From assembly GCF_000685015.1 (NCBI RefSeq), contig NZ_BAYA01000009.1, positions 186,001 through 250,000 on the forward strand: a stretch of DNA of 64,000 nt. The letters are read 5' to 3'. Position numbers and translations under genes: made by a program. Shown in pieces: positions 29,305-36,824 of the stretch. Numbering within the stretch: the stretch's first letter is position 1; every line of letters begins with the position of its first letter. The notes beneath the pieces were generated by a model. The model was not told where the DNA came from. It did not search any database and worked only from the letters and a program-made list of their open reading frames with translations. This DNA comes from Paraburkholderia bannensis NBRC 103871 (GTDB lineage: Bacteria > Pseudomonadota > Gammaproteobacteria > Burkholderiales > Burkholderiaceae).

Positions 29305-29674
29305 GGGGCCGACCTGGTTTCGACAGGGGTTATGAAGTAGGCAGGGCATGCCGAGGACCCGTCACCTCGTTAATCAATGGGAAAATCGTAACTGCAAACG
29401 ACGATACGTTCGCACTGGCAGCCTAAGGGCCGCCGTCCTCTGCCTGGCTCACTGACGGGCTAGTGTCGCAAGACCGGTAGCAATACCGCCAGAGGTCATT
29501 TACGTCAGTTAAGCTCTGTCGGCGTCACGACGCCAGAGTCGAAAACCTAGTGAATCGCCGTCGCGCAGCGTGTTCGTCCGCGTCGCTCCGGTTAAATCAA
29601 ATGACTGAACTACGCATGTAGAACTGTTTATGGATTGCTTCTGGACGCGGGTTCGATTCCCGCCGGCTCCACCA
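29305..29674 (+). ncRNA. ssrA: Transfer-messenger RNA (tmRNA)
   Basis: About 370 nucleotides. The 5' end GGGGCCGACC pairs with the 3' CGGCTCC to form the acceptor stem, and CCA is encoded at the 3' end. The tRNA-like T-arm (GGTTCGATTCCC) is close to the 3' terminus. The resume codon is GCA at 29394 and the tag reading frame runs to TAA at 29424-29426, encoding ANDDTFALAA; with the charged alanine the tag is AANDDTFALAA, the Burkholderia-type sequence. It rescues stalled ribosomes and marks the products for ClpXP-type proteolysis. Single-piece form, no sign of permutation. Confidence 0.97.
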
Positions 29675-29694
29675 GAATTTGCTGCAGCAAAATA

Positions 29695-29740
29695 AAAACT
29701 CGCGAAAGCTTTTTAAAGCTTCGCGAGTTTTTTGTTTTTT
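29695..29740 (+). terminator. Intrinsic terminator after ssrA
   Basis: A long stem around AACTCGCGA/TCGCGAGTT extended by AAGCTTT pairs (one bulged A) is followed by TTTTTT-G-TTTTTT. Confidence 0.9.
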
Positions 29741-29779
29741 GCGGCGCAATAAATCTGTAACAAATTGTGCAGCGGCCAA

Positions 29780-29812
29780 TAAAAAAACGGCGCAAATCGC
29801 GCCGTCTTTTTA
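29780..29812. terminator. Bidirectional terminator between ssrA and the small secreted-protein gene
   Basis: ACGGCGC (29787-29793) pairs with GCGCCGT (29799-29805), flanked by seven A on the left and a T-run on the right. It mainly serves the minus-strand gene ending at 29854. Confidence 0.8.
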
Positions 29813-29853
29813 TTGCATAAATTTTGCAAAAAATCTTTGCGAAATTCGTCCGC

Positions 29854-30120
29854 TTAATTATCTTGCGGGCACTGCAGGTTACAGCCATTCGGATCCCCGA
29901 GATCGCCCTTCTTGCGCATCGCCGACGTCTTGCCGTGCTGATACTTGTTGGACGGCGCAGAGGCGGCAAACTGCATCTGCGGATGTTCCTGGAGACGGAA
30001 TTCGTCGGACAGGATGCCGCCCGGCACGCCCGGGGAATTCTGCGCGAAAGCGACATTGACGGTGGCAAACAGCGCGCCCGCGGTTGCGGCAGCTGCACAA
30101 ACATTGAGCAAGAATTTCAT
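29854..30120 (-). CDS. Small secreted protein of unknown function (88 residues)
   Basis: I do not recognise this protein. It starts MKFLLNVCAAAATAG, with a clean Sec signal peptide to about residue 26 (AFA before QN). The mature ~62 residues are polar, with PGVPGGILSDEFRLQEHPQ, a basic SAMRKKGD patch and a C-terminal GCNLQCPQDN, in which two cysteines three residues apart could form a disulfide. Its own terminator lies just downstream and it stands alone between ssrA and the fds regulator. The signal peptide and matched terminator argue that it is a real gene. No clear Shine-Dalgarno sequence precedes the ATG. Confidence 0.75.
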   Translation of the reverse strand: MKFLLNVCAAAATAGALFATVNVAFAQNSPGVPGGILSDEFRLQEHPQMQFAASAPSNKYQHGKTSAMRKKGDLGDPNGCNLQCPQDN

Positions 30121-30293
30121 GATCGATCGGCGCGCTCAGCGCGCATCTGGAACGGGGGAGCTTGTACCGGTCGAAAGTATCACAAAAAGTCGCCAAGTCT
30201 GCAGCGCTGCCTTACAGAGATATTGCTCCGCGTTACAGGGCCCGCGCGCCGAAACCCGCGCTCAGCCCCCCTCAAGCAACCCTCAGGCAGCGC

Positions 30294-31379
30294 TCAGCTC
30301 GCGAACGCATGCCCCAGCCAGCCTTCCCCGAGCGGCACCACCGTGCCGCACTCGCCCGGATCGTAGCCCTCCAGCCGCGCCACAGCCTCGCCGAACGGCT
30401 CGCCGCGCAGCAGTTCGAGCACCTTGGCAAGCGGCTCGCGCTCGAGCTGGGCGCGTTCGCACGCGAAGTAATAGTCCTCGTCGACGATGGGGATGAAGTC
30501 CAGACCGAAGTGATGCGCAGCCGGCTCCACGCCGAAGCCCACGTCGGCCATCCCGCTCGCGACGAACGCCGCGATCGCCGAATGCGTGAGCTCCGATGAC
30601 GCATAACCATTCACGCGATCCGGATCCACGCCGATACGCGTGAGCAACAGGTCGATCAGCAAGCGCGTACCGGAGCCCGGCTGCCGGTTCACGAAGCGGA
30701 TATCGCCGCGCGCGAGATCGGCCAGACCCGCAATCCCGCGCGGATTGCCGCGTTCGACGAACAAGCCCTGCTTGCGGCGCGTGAGATGAACCAGCACATG
30801 GCGCTGCGGATCGAGCCAGTTGCGATAGGCGTCGGCGCAGGCCGCGCGGAATTCGCCGCGCGGCAGATGAAAGCCCGCGAGATCGCATTCGCCGCGCGCG
30901 AGCGCCGTGATGGCGTCGGCGCTATCGCGGTACTTGATCTCGACGGGCACCTGATCGCCGACCAGCGCCGTCACCAGCGCCGCCACGGCATAGCCGTGCG
31001 ACGCATGGATGCGCAGATCCTGCACGTCCGGAGCGAGCCAGCGGTTAAGGTCGCTCGCCACTTCGCTCGCGAGCGCCTGGAGGTTGCCTTGCAGGCGCTC
31101 GGTGCACAGACGCTGCGAACGCAGCACCGCCTCGCCCAGTTCCGACAGCACCGAGCCGCGGCCGCGCGCCTTGGCGATCAGCGCGCCGCCCAGGCGCTCT
31201 TCGACATCGCGCAACAAGCCCCACGCATGGCGATAGGACAAACCCTTACGCTGCGCGGCCTGCGCGATGCTGCCTTCTTCCGCGACGAGCGCGAGCAGCG
31301 GCACGACGTCCGTCAGGCTTGCCTCGCGGCCATCCGGGTCGCGCACGACCAGTTGCGCGTGGCAATCGACCTTGATCAT
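30294..31379 (-). CDS. Transcriptional regulator: ModE-like winged HTH fused to a periplasmic-binding-protein-type ligand domain; likely regulator of fds
   Basis: This 361-residue protein has an N-terminal winged helix (about 20-105), LALVAEEGSIAQAAQRKGLS with YRHAWGLLRDVEERLGGALI, matching the ModE/LysR-type HTH. It is followed by a type 2 periplasmic-binding domain (about 120-350): IHASHGYAVAAL, RQPGSGTRLLIDLLL, ASGMADVGFGVEPAAHHFGLDFIP. This architecture is annotated as a molybdate-type or anion-binding regulator. It is transcribed divergently from fdsGBAD with 131 bases between ATGs, so control of formate dehydrogenase, perhaps in response to molybdate, tungstate or formate, is a reasonable inference. 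Ligand unproven. Confidence 0.85.
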   Translation of the reverse strand: MIKVDCHAQLVVRDPDGREASLTDVVPLLALVAEEGSIAQAAQRKGLSYRHAWGLLRDVEERLGGALIAKARGRGSVLSELGEAVLRSQRLCTERLQGNLQALASEVASDLNRWLAPDVQDLRIHASHGYAVAALVTALVGDQVPVEIKYRDSADAITALARGECDLAGFHLPRGEFRAACADAYRNWLDPQRHVLVHLTRRKQGLFVERGNPRGIAGLADLARGDIRFVNRQPGSGTRLLIDLLLTRIGVDPDRVNGYASSELTHSAIAAFVASGMADVGFGVEPAAHHFGLDFIPIVDEDYYFACERAQLEREPLAKVLELLRGEPFGEAVARLEGYDPGECGTVVPLGEGWLGHAFAS

Positions 31380-31394
31380 TATGAAGTCTTCCTT

Positions 31395-31492
31395 CCTATT
31401 GCAACGGCCATTCTACGGGCCTATTGTTCGTCCATACAACAAGACAACCCCAGCATAGATGCACACTTTATGAATAACAAGTGCATATATGC
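31395..31492. promoter_or_regulatory. Divergent promoter/operator region of the fds operon
   Basis: Between the regulator and fdsG there are a direct repeat CCTATTG at 31395-31401 and 31420-31426 (25 bases apart, about two and a half helical turns), an inverted repeat ATGCAC (31459-31464) / GTGCAT (31481-31486), and a palindrome GCATATATGC (31483-31492) just before the fdsG ribosome site. These are plausible binding sites for the divergent regulator; assignment is inference. Confidence 0.45.
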
Positions 31493-31510
31493 CCCTGGAG
31501 GAGCCTCACA

Positions 31511-32038
31511 ATGGACGAGACAAAGTCGCAGTCAGCCGCGCCGTTCAACGGTTCGGCCGATGCGCTCGTGCAGCGTCACGCGCTGCCGGGCCGCACCCTG
31601 CTCGCGATCCTGCATGCGATTCAGGACGAGCTAGGCTACGTGCCGCCAGCCGCCGTCGCGCCGCTCGGCAAGACGCTGAGTCTTTCGCGAGCCGAGGTGC
31701 ACGGCGTCCTCACCTACTACCACCACTTCCGCACCGCGCCGCCGGCGCCCGTCGTCGTCCAGCTTTGCCGCGCCGAAGCGTGCCGCAGCATGGCCGGCGA
31801 AGCGCTCGCGCAGCACGCCGAAGCGCACACGGGCTGCAAGTTCGGCGCGCATGACCATGCTTCGGCAGACGGCGTTGCGCTGGAGTCGGTCTATTGCCTC
31901 GGCCAGTGCGCGCTCTCGCCCGCCATGATGATTAACGGCACGCTGCACGCAAAAGTGACCCCGCAGAAGTTCGACGCGCTGCTCGCGAAGGCGCTCGCCG
32001 CCACGGCAGCCGCCGCCCGCACCGAGGAGGCCGCATGA
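31511..32038 (+). CDS. fdsG: NAD-dependent formate dehydrogenase, gamma subunit (NuoE-like)
   Basis: This 175-residue protein starts at 31511 with GGAG upstream. It is a thioredoxin-like [2Fe-2S] NuoE-family protein: LLAILHAIQDELGYVPPAAV, EVHGVLTYYHHFRT, then cluster cysteines in QLCRAEACRSM and VYCLGQCALSP. It relays electrons within the soluble formate dehydrogenase between the molybdenum subunit FdsA and the diaphorase FdsB. First gene of the operon; its stop overlaps the fdsB start (ATGA). A ten-residue in-frame extension beginning in the operator palindrome was rejected. Confidence 0.94.
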   Translation: MDETKSQSAAPFNGSADALVQRHALPGRTLLAILHAIQDELGYVPPAAVAPLGKTLSLSRAEVHGVLTYYHHFRTAPPAPVVVQLCRAEACRSMAGEALAQHAEAHTGCKFGAHDHASADGVALESVYCLGQCALSPAMMINGTLHAKVTPQKFDALLAKALAATAAAARTEEAA

Positions 32039-33594
32039 CGCGCATCTACGTTCCTCGCGATTCGTCGGCGCTGGCGCTCGGCGCCGATGACGTCGCCGCC
32101 GCGATCCAGCGCGAAGCCGCCGCACGCGGCATCGACATCGAACTCGTGCGCAACGGTTCGCGCGGCCTGCTCTATCTGGAACCGCTCGTCGAAGTCGAAA
32201 CGGCCGATGGCCGCGTCGGCTACGCGAACGTCGAAGAAACCGATGTGAGCGCGCTGTTCGACGCCGGTTTCGTGCAAGGCGGCCAGCACGCGCGCAGCGT
32301 GGGCCTGGTCGAGCAGATTCCGTATCTGCGCCGCCAGCAGCGCCTGACTTTCGCGCGCATCGGCATCACCGATCCGCTGTCGACCGATGACTATGTCGCG
32401 CACGGCGGCCTTGAAGGTCTACGCAACGCGCTGAAGTTGACGGGCGAGCAGGCCTGCCAGTCGCTGATCGAATCGGGTCTGCGCGGTCGCGGCGGTGCGG
32501 CCTTCCCTGCCGGCATCAAGTGGCGCACGGTCGCGCAGGCGCAGGCCGACCAGAAGTACATCGTCTGCAATGCCGACGAAGGCGATTCGGGCACGTTCTC
32601 CGACCGGCTCGTCATGGAAAGCGATCCGTACATGCTGATCGAAGGCATGACGATCGCGGGCGTGAGCGTCGGCGCGACGATCGGCCATATCTATGTGCGC
32701 AGCGAGTATCCGCACTCGATCGCCGCGCTCGAAGAAGCGATCCGCCGCGCGCGCGCCGCGGGCTGGCTCGGCGACGACGTACTTGGCAGCGGCAAGCGCT
32801 TCGATCTGTTCGTCGCCAAAGGCGCGGGCGCCTATGTGTGCGGCGAGGAAACCGCGCTGCTCGAATCACTCGAAGGCAAGCGCGGCATCGTGCGCGCCAA
32901 GCCCCCGCTGCCCGCGCTCGCCGGTCTCTACGGCAAGCCCACGGTCATCAACAACGTCATCACGCTCGCCACGGTGCCGATCATCTTCGCGAAGGGCGCG
33001 GCGTTCTATCAGGACTTCGGCATGGGCCGCTCGCGCGGCACGCTGCCGTTCCAGCTTGCGGGCAACATCGCGCGCGGCGGGCTGGTGGAGCTGGCCTTCG
33101 GCGTGACGCTGCGCGAGTTGATGGTCGACTACGGCGGCGGCACCGCGAGCGGGCGTCCCGCGCGCGCCGTGCAGGTGGGCGGGCCGCTCGGCACCTATCT
33201 GCCCGAAAGCCAGTGGGACATTCCGATGGACTACGAAGCGTATGCGGCCGTCGGCGCGGTGGTCGGCCACGGCGGCATCGTGGTGCACGACGATACGTCG
33301 AATCTCGCGGAGCTGGCTCAATACGCGATGGAGTTCTGCACGCTCGAATCATGCGGCAAGTGCACGCCGTGCCGCATCGGCTCCACGCGCGGCGTCGAGG
33401 TGATCGCGAGGATCCGCAAAGGCGACACGTCGGAAAAGCAGGTCACGCTGCTGCGCGACCTCTGCGACACGATGGTGTCCGGGTCGCTGTGCGCGATGGG
33501 TGGCATGACGCCCTTCCCTGTGCTCTCCGCGCTCGATCACTTCCCCGAAGACTTCGGTCTCGAACCCGCAACGCAACCGACAGCCGCCGCCTGA
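32035..33594 (+). CDS. fdsB: NAD-dependent formate dehydrogenase, beta subunit (NuoF-like diaphorase)
   Basis: This 519-residue protein has an N-terminal thioredoxin-like part (about 1-100), then the NuoF core: GLRGRGGAAFPAGIKW, CNADEGDSGTFSDR (FMN site) and GAGAYVCGEETALLESLEGK (NADH site). The C-terminal [4Fe-4S] ligands are ESCGKCTPCRIGSTRG plus the later Cys in SGSLCAMGG. It transfers electrons from the Fe-S chain to NAD+. It overlaps fdsG by four bases (translational coupling) and precedes fdsA by 13 bases. Confidence 0.95.
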   Translation: MTRIYVPRDSSALALGADDVAAAIQREAAARGIDIELVRNGSRGLLYLEPLVEVETADGRVGYANVEETDVSALFDAGFVQGGQHARSVGLVEQIPYLRRQQRLTFARIGITDPLSTDDYVAHGGLEGLRNALKLTGEQACQSLIESGLRGRGGAAFPAGIKWRTVAQAQADQKYIVCNADEGDSGTFSDRLVMESDPYMLIEGMTIAGVSVGATIGHIYVRSEYPHSIAALEEAIRRARAAGWLGDDVLGSGKRFDLFVAKGAGAYVCGEETALLESLEGKRGIVRAKPPLPALAGLYGKPTVINNVITLATVPIIFAKGAAFYQDFGMGRSRGTLPFQLAGNIARGGLVELAFGVTLRELMVDYGGGTASGRPARAVQVGGPLGTYLPESQWDIPMDYEAYAAVGAVVGHGGIVVHDDTSNLAELAQYAMEFCTLESCGKCTPCRIGSTRGVEVIARIRKGDTSEKQVTLLRDLCDTMVSGSLCAMGGMTPFPVLSALDHFPEDFGLEPATQPTAAA

Positions 33595-33607
33595 ACGAGG
33601 AACCCTC

Positions 33608-36553
33608 ATGTCCGACATGCTCAAGTCCCCTGCCGGCGGTTGCGGTTCCGGCAATTGCGCCTGCAAGTCCGCAGCGATGAACAAGGCCAGCGCACGCTCG
33701 CCGTTCGACGACACCGACTACGGCACGCCGCTGCGCCACGCCGATATCGACGTCACCCTCGAAATCGACGGCCAGTGCGTGACGGTGCCCGCGGGCACCT
33801 CGGTCATGCGCGCCTCGATCGAAGCGGGCGTCAACGTGCCCAAGCTGTGCGCGACCGACTCGCTCGAACCGTTCGGCTCGTGCCGTCTGTGTCTCGTCGA
33901 GATCGAAGGCCGGCGCGGCTATCCGGCGTCGTGCACGACGCCCGTCGAAGCGGGCATGAAAGTGCGCACGCAAACCAACCGCCTGCAAAAGCTGCGCCGC
34001 AACGTGATGGAGCTTTACATCTCCGATCACCCGCTCGACTGCCTCACCTGCCCCGCCAATGGCGACTGCGAACTCCAGGACATGGCGGGCGTGACGGGCC
34101 TGCGCGAAGTGCGCTACGGCTTTGACGGCGCGAACCACCTCAAGGACAAGAAGGACGAATCGAACCCGTACTTCACCTACGATCCGTCGAAGTGCATCGT
34201 CTGCAACCGCTGCGTGCGCGCCTGCGAGGAAACGCAAGGCACCTTCGCGCTGACCATCGCCGCGCGCGGTTTCGAATCGCGCGTCGCGGCGGGCGCGAGC
34301 GAAGCGTTCATGGATTCCGAATGCGTTTCGTGCGGCGCATGCGTGGCCGCGTGCCCGACTGCCACGCTGCAGGAAAAGAGCGTCGTGATGCTCGGCCAGG
34401 CCGAACATTCGGTCGTGACGACCTGCGCCTATTGCGGCGTGGGCTGCTCGTTCAAGGCCGAAATGAAGGGCAATGAAGTCGTGCGCATGGTGCCGCACAA
34501 GAACGGCCAGGCCAACGAAGGCCACGCCTGCGTGAAGGGCCGCTTCGCGTGGGGCTACGCAACGCACAAGGATCGCATCAAGAAGCCGATGATCCGCGCG
34601 AAGATCACCGATCCGTGGCGCGAAGTGAGCTGGGAAGAAGCGCTCAATTACGCCGCCAGCGAGTTCCGCCGCATCCAGGCGAAGCATGGGCGCGACTCGA
34701 TCGGCGGCATTACGTCGTCGCGCTGCACGAACGAGGAAACCTATCTCGTGCAGAAGCTCGTGCGCGCCGCGTTCGGCAACAACAATGTCGATACCTGTGC
34801 GCGCGTGTGCCATTCGCCTACGGGTTATGGCCTGAAGACGACGCTCGGCGAATCGGCGGGCACGCAGACGTTCGCCTCGGTCGATCACTCCGACGTCATC
34901 ATGGTGATCGGCGCGAATCCGACCGACGGCCATCCGGTGTTCGGCTCGCGTCTGAAGCGCCGCGTGCGCCAGGGCGCGAAGCTGATCGTCGTCGACCCGC
35001 GCCGCATCGATATCGTCGACACCGCGCACGTGAAGGCCGAACATCATCTGCAACTGCGCCCCGGCACCAACGTCGCGATGGTCAATTCGCTCGCGCACGT
35101 GATCGTCACCGAAGGTCTGGTCAACGAAGCATTTGTCGCCGAGCGCTGCGAGACGCGCGCGTTCGAGCAATGGCGCGATTTTGTCGCGCTGCCGGAGAAC
35201 TCGCCCGAAGCGATGGAGCCGCTCACCGGCGTGCCCGCGCAAAGGGTGCGCGAGGCGGCGCGCCTCTATGCGCGCAAGGGCAATTCGGCGATTTACTACG
35301 GCCTGGGCGTGACGGAGCATGCGCAAGGCTCGACGATGGTGATGGGCATTGCGAACCTCGCGATGGCGACGGGCAATATCGGCCGCGAAGGTGTGGGCGT
35401 GAATCCGCTGCGCGGCCAGAACAATGTGCAGGGCTCGTGCGACATGGGCTCGTTCCCGCATGAGCTGCCGGGCTATCGGCATGTTGGCGACGCCACGACG
35501 CGCGCCCTCTTCGAAGACGCCTGGCAGGTCACGCTGCAAAGCGAGCCGGGCCTGCGCATCCCGAACATGTTCGAGGCGGCGCTCGACGGCACCTTCATGG
35601 GCCTCTACTGCCAGGGCGAGGACATCGTCCAGTCCGACCCGAACACGCAGCATGTGGCGGCGGCGCTCTCGTCGATGGAATGCATCGTCGTGCAGGACAT
35701 CTTCCTGAACGAGACGGCGAAGTACGCGCACGTGCTGCTGCCGGGCTCGTCGTTCCTGGAGAAAGACGGCACCTTCACCAACGCCGAGCGCCGCATTTCG
35801 CGCGTGCGCAAGGTCATGCCGCCGATCGCCGGTTACGCCGACTGGGAAGTCACGATCCTGCTCGCACGCGCGCTGGGCTACGAGATGGACTACACGCATC
35901 CGTCGCAGATCATGGACGAGATCGCGCGCCTCACGCCGACGTTCCATGGCGTTTCGTACAAGCGGCTCGACGAGATGGGCAGCATCCAGTGGCCCTGCAA
36001 CGAGGCCGCACCGGATGGCACGCCGATCATGCACATCGACGGATTCGTGCGCGGCAAGGGCAAGTTCGTGATCACGAAGTTCATCGCCTCGCCGGAGAAG
36101 GTCACGCGACGCTTCCCGCTGCTGCTCACGACGGGCCGCATCCTGTCGCAATACAACGTGGGCGCGCAGACGCGCCGCACCGAAAACTCGCGCTGGCATG
36201 AAGAAGACCGGCTGGAAGTGCATCCGGTCGACGCCGAGGATCGCGGCATTCGCGACGGCGACTGGGTGGGGATCGAATCGCGCGCGGGGCATACGGTATT
36301 GCGCGCGAAGGTAAGCACGCGCATGCAGCCGGGCGTGGTGTACACGACGTTCCACTTCCCCGAGTCGGGCGCTAACGTCATCACGACAGATGCGTCGGAC
36401 TGGGCCACCAATTGCCCCGAGTACAAGGTGACGGCCGTGCAGGTGAGCCATGTGCAGCAGCCTTCGGAATGGCAGCGCGAGTACTCGCGTTTCAACGCGA
36501 CGCAGCTCGATCTGCTGGGCAAGCGCGATACGGTCGTGACGTCAGGGAAATGA
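33608..36553 (+). CDS. fdsA: NAD-dependent formate dehydrogenase, alpha (molybdenum catalytic) subunit
   Basis: This 981-residue protein has a GAGGA ribosome site. Order: an unusual Cys-rich leader (GGCGSGNCACKS, residues 10-21); NuoG-like [2Fe-2S] domain (LCATDSLEPFGSCRLC); His-Cys3 cluster (HPLDCLTCPANGDCELQ); two [4Fe-4S] ferredoxin sites (CIVCNRCVRAC, CVSCGACVAACPT); the cluster of the molybdenum domain (CAYCGVGCSFKAE); and the bis-MGD catalytic domain with active-site Cys401-His402 in CARVCHSPTGYG (cysteine, not selenocysteine). The C-terminal aspartate-decarboxylase-like domain closes it. It oxidises formate to CO2. It ends four bases before fdsD. Confidence 0.96.
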   Translation: MSDMLKSPAGGCGSGNCACKSAAMNKASARSPFDDTDYGTPLRHADIDVTLEIDGQCVTVPAGTSVMRASIEAGVNVPKLCATDSLEPFGSCRLCLVEIEGRRGYPASCTTPVEAGMKVRTQTNRLQKLRRNVMELYISDHPLDCLTCPANGDCELQDMAGVTGLREVRYGFDGANHLKDKKDESNPYFTYDPSKCIVCNRCVRACEETQGTFALTIAARGFESRVAAGASEAFMDSECVSCGACVAACPTATLQEKSVVMLGQAEHSVVTTCAYCGVGCSFKAEMKGNEVVRMVPHKNGQANEGHACVKGRFAWGYATHKDRIKKPMIRAKITDPWREVSWEEALNYAASEFRRIQAKHGRDSIGGITSSRCTNEETYLVQKLVRAAFGNNNVDTCARVCHSPTGYGLKTTLGESAGTQTFASVDHSDVIMVIGANPTDGHPVFGSRLKRRVRQGAKLIVVDPRRIDIVDTAHVKAEHHLQLRPGTNVAMVNSLAHVIVTEGLVNEAFVAERCETRAFEQWRDFVALPENSPEAMEPLTGVPAQRVREAARLYARKGNSAIYYGLGVTEHAQGSTMVMGIANLAMATGNIGREGVGVNPLRGQNNVQGSCDMGSFPHELPGYRHVGDATTRALFEDAWQVTLQSEPGLRIPNMFEAALDGTFMGLYCQGEDIVQSDPNTQHVAAALSSMECIVVQDIFLNETAKYAHVLLPGSSFLEKDGTFTNAERRISRVRKVMPPIAGYADWEVTILLARALGYEMDYTHPSQIMDEIARLTPTFHGVSYKRLDEMGSIQWPCNEAAPDGTPIMHIDGFVRGKGKFVITKFIASPEKVTRRFPLLLTTGRILSQYNVGAQTRRTENSRWHEEDRLEVHPVDAEDRGIRDGDWVGIESRAGHTVLRAKVSTRMQPGVVYTTFHFPESGANVITTDASDWATNCPEYKVTAVQVSHVQQPSEWQREYSRFNATQLDLLGKRDTVVTSGK

Positions 36554-36557
36554 GCCG

Positions 36558-36800
36558 ATGAAAACCGACCACCTGATCGAGATGGCAAACCAGATCGGCG
36601 AGTTCTTCGACTCGCTGCCCGATCGCGAGGAAGCGCTCACCGGCATTGCCGAGCACATCCGCAAGTTCTGGGAGCCGCGTATGCGCCGCGCGCTGCTCGG
36701 GGCGCTGGATGGCAGCGGCACGCACGATGACGCCGGTTTCAGCGAGATCGTGCGTGCCGCGCTCGTGCAGCATCGCGAGGCGCTGACGCCCGCTGCGTAA
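36558..36800 (+). CDS. fdsD: Formate dehydrogenase delta subunit
   Basis: This 80-residue helical protein begins MKTDHLIEMANQIGEFFDS and contains FDSLPDREEALTGIAEHIRKFWEPRMRR split over two helices, the FdsD family signature (KFW.PRMR). Small subunit of NAD-linked molybdenum formate dehydrogenases, needed for stability or activity. It starts four bases after the fdsA stop. In Cupriavidus-type operons fdsC (FdhD-like sulfurtransferase) lies between fdsA and fdsD; it is missing here. Confidence 0.92.
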   Translation: MKTDHLIEMANQIGEFFDSLPDREEALTGIAEHIRKFWEPRMRRALLGALDGSGTHDDAGFSEIVRAALVQHREALTPAA

Positions 36801-36824
36801 CGTCGCGGGCGTACGCGGCAGGCG

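Noticed and set aside
31440..31495. Canonical E. coli ModE box in the fds promoter region
   Set aside because: The repeats present do not match the ModE consensus spacing; only generic inverted and direct repeats can be claimed.
33443..36451. 1002-residue open frame on the minus strand opposite fdsA
   Set aside because: Shadow of fdsA with no domain or ribosome site; composition (Arg, His, Ala, Val) is that of GC-rich antisense frames.
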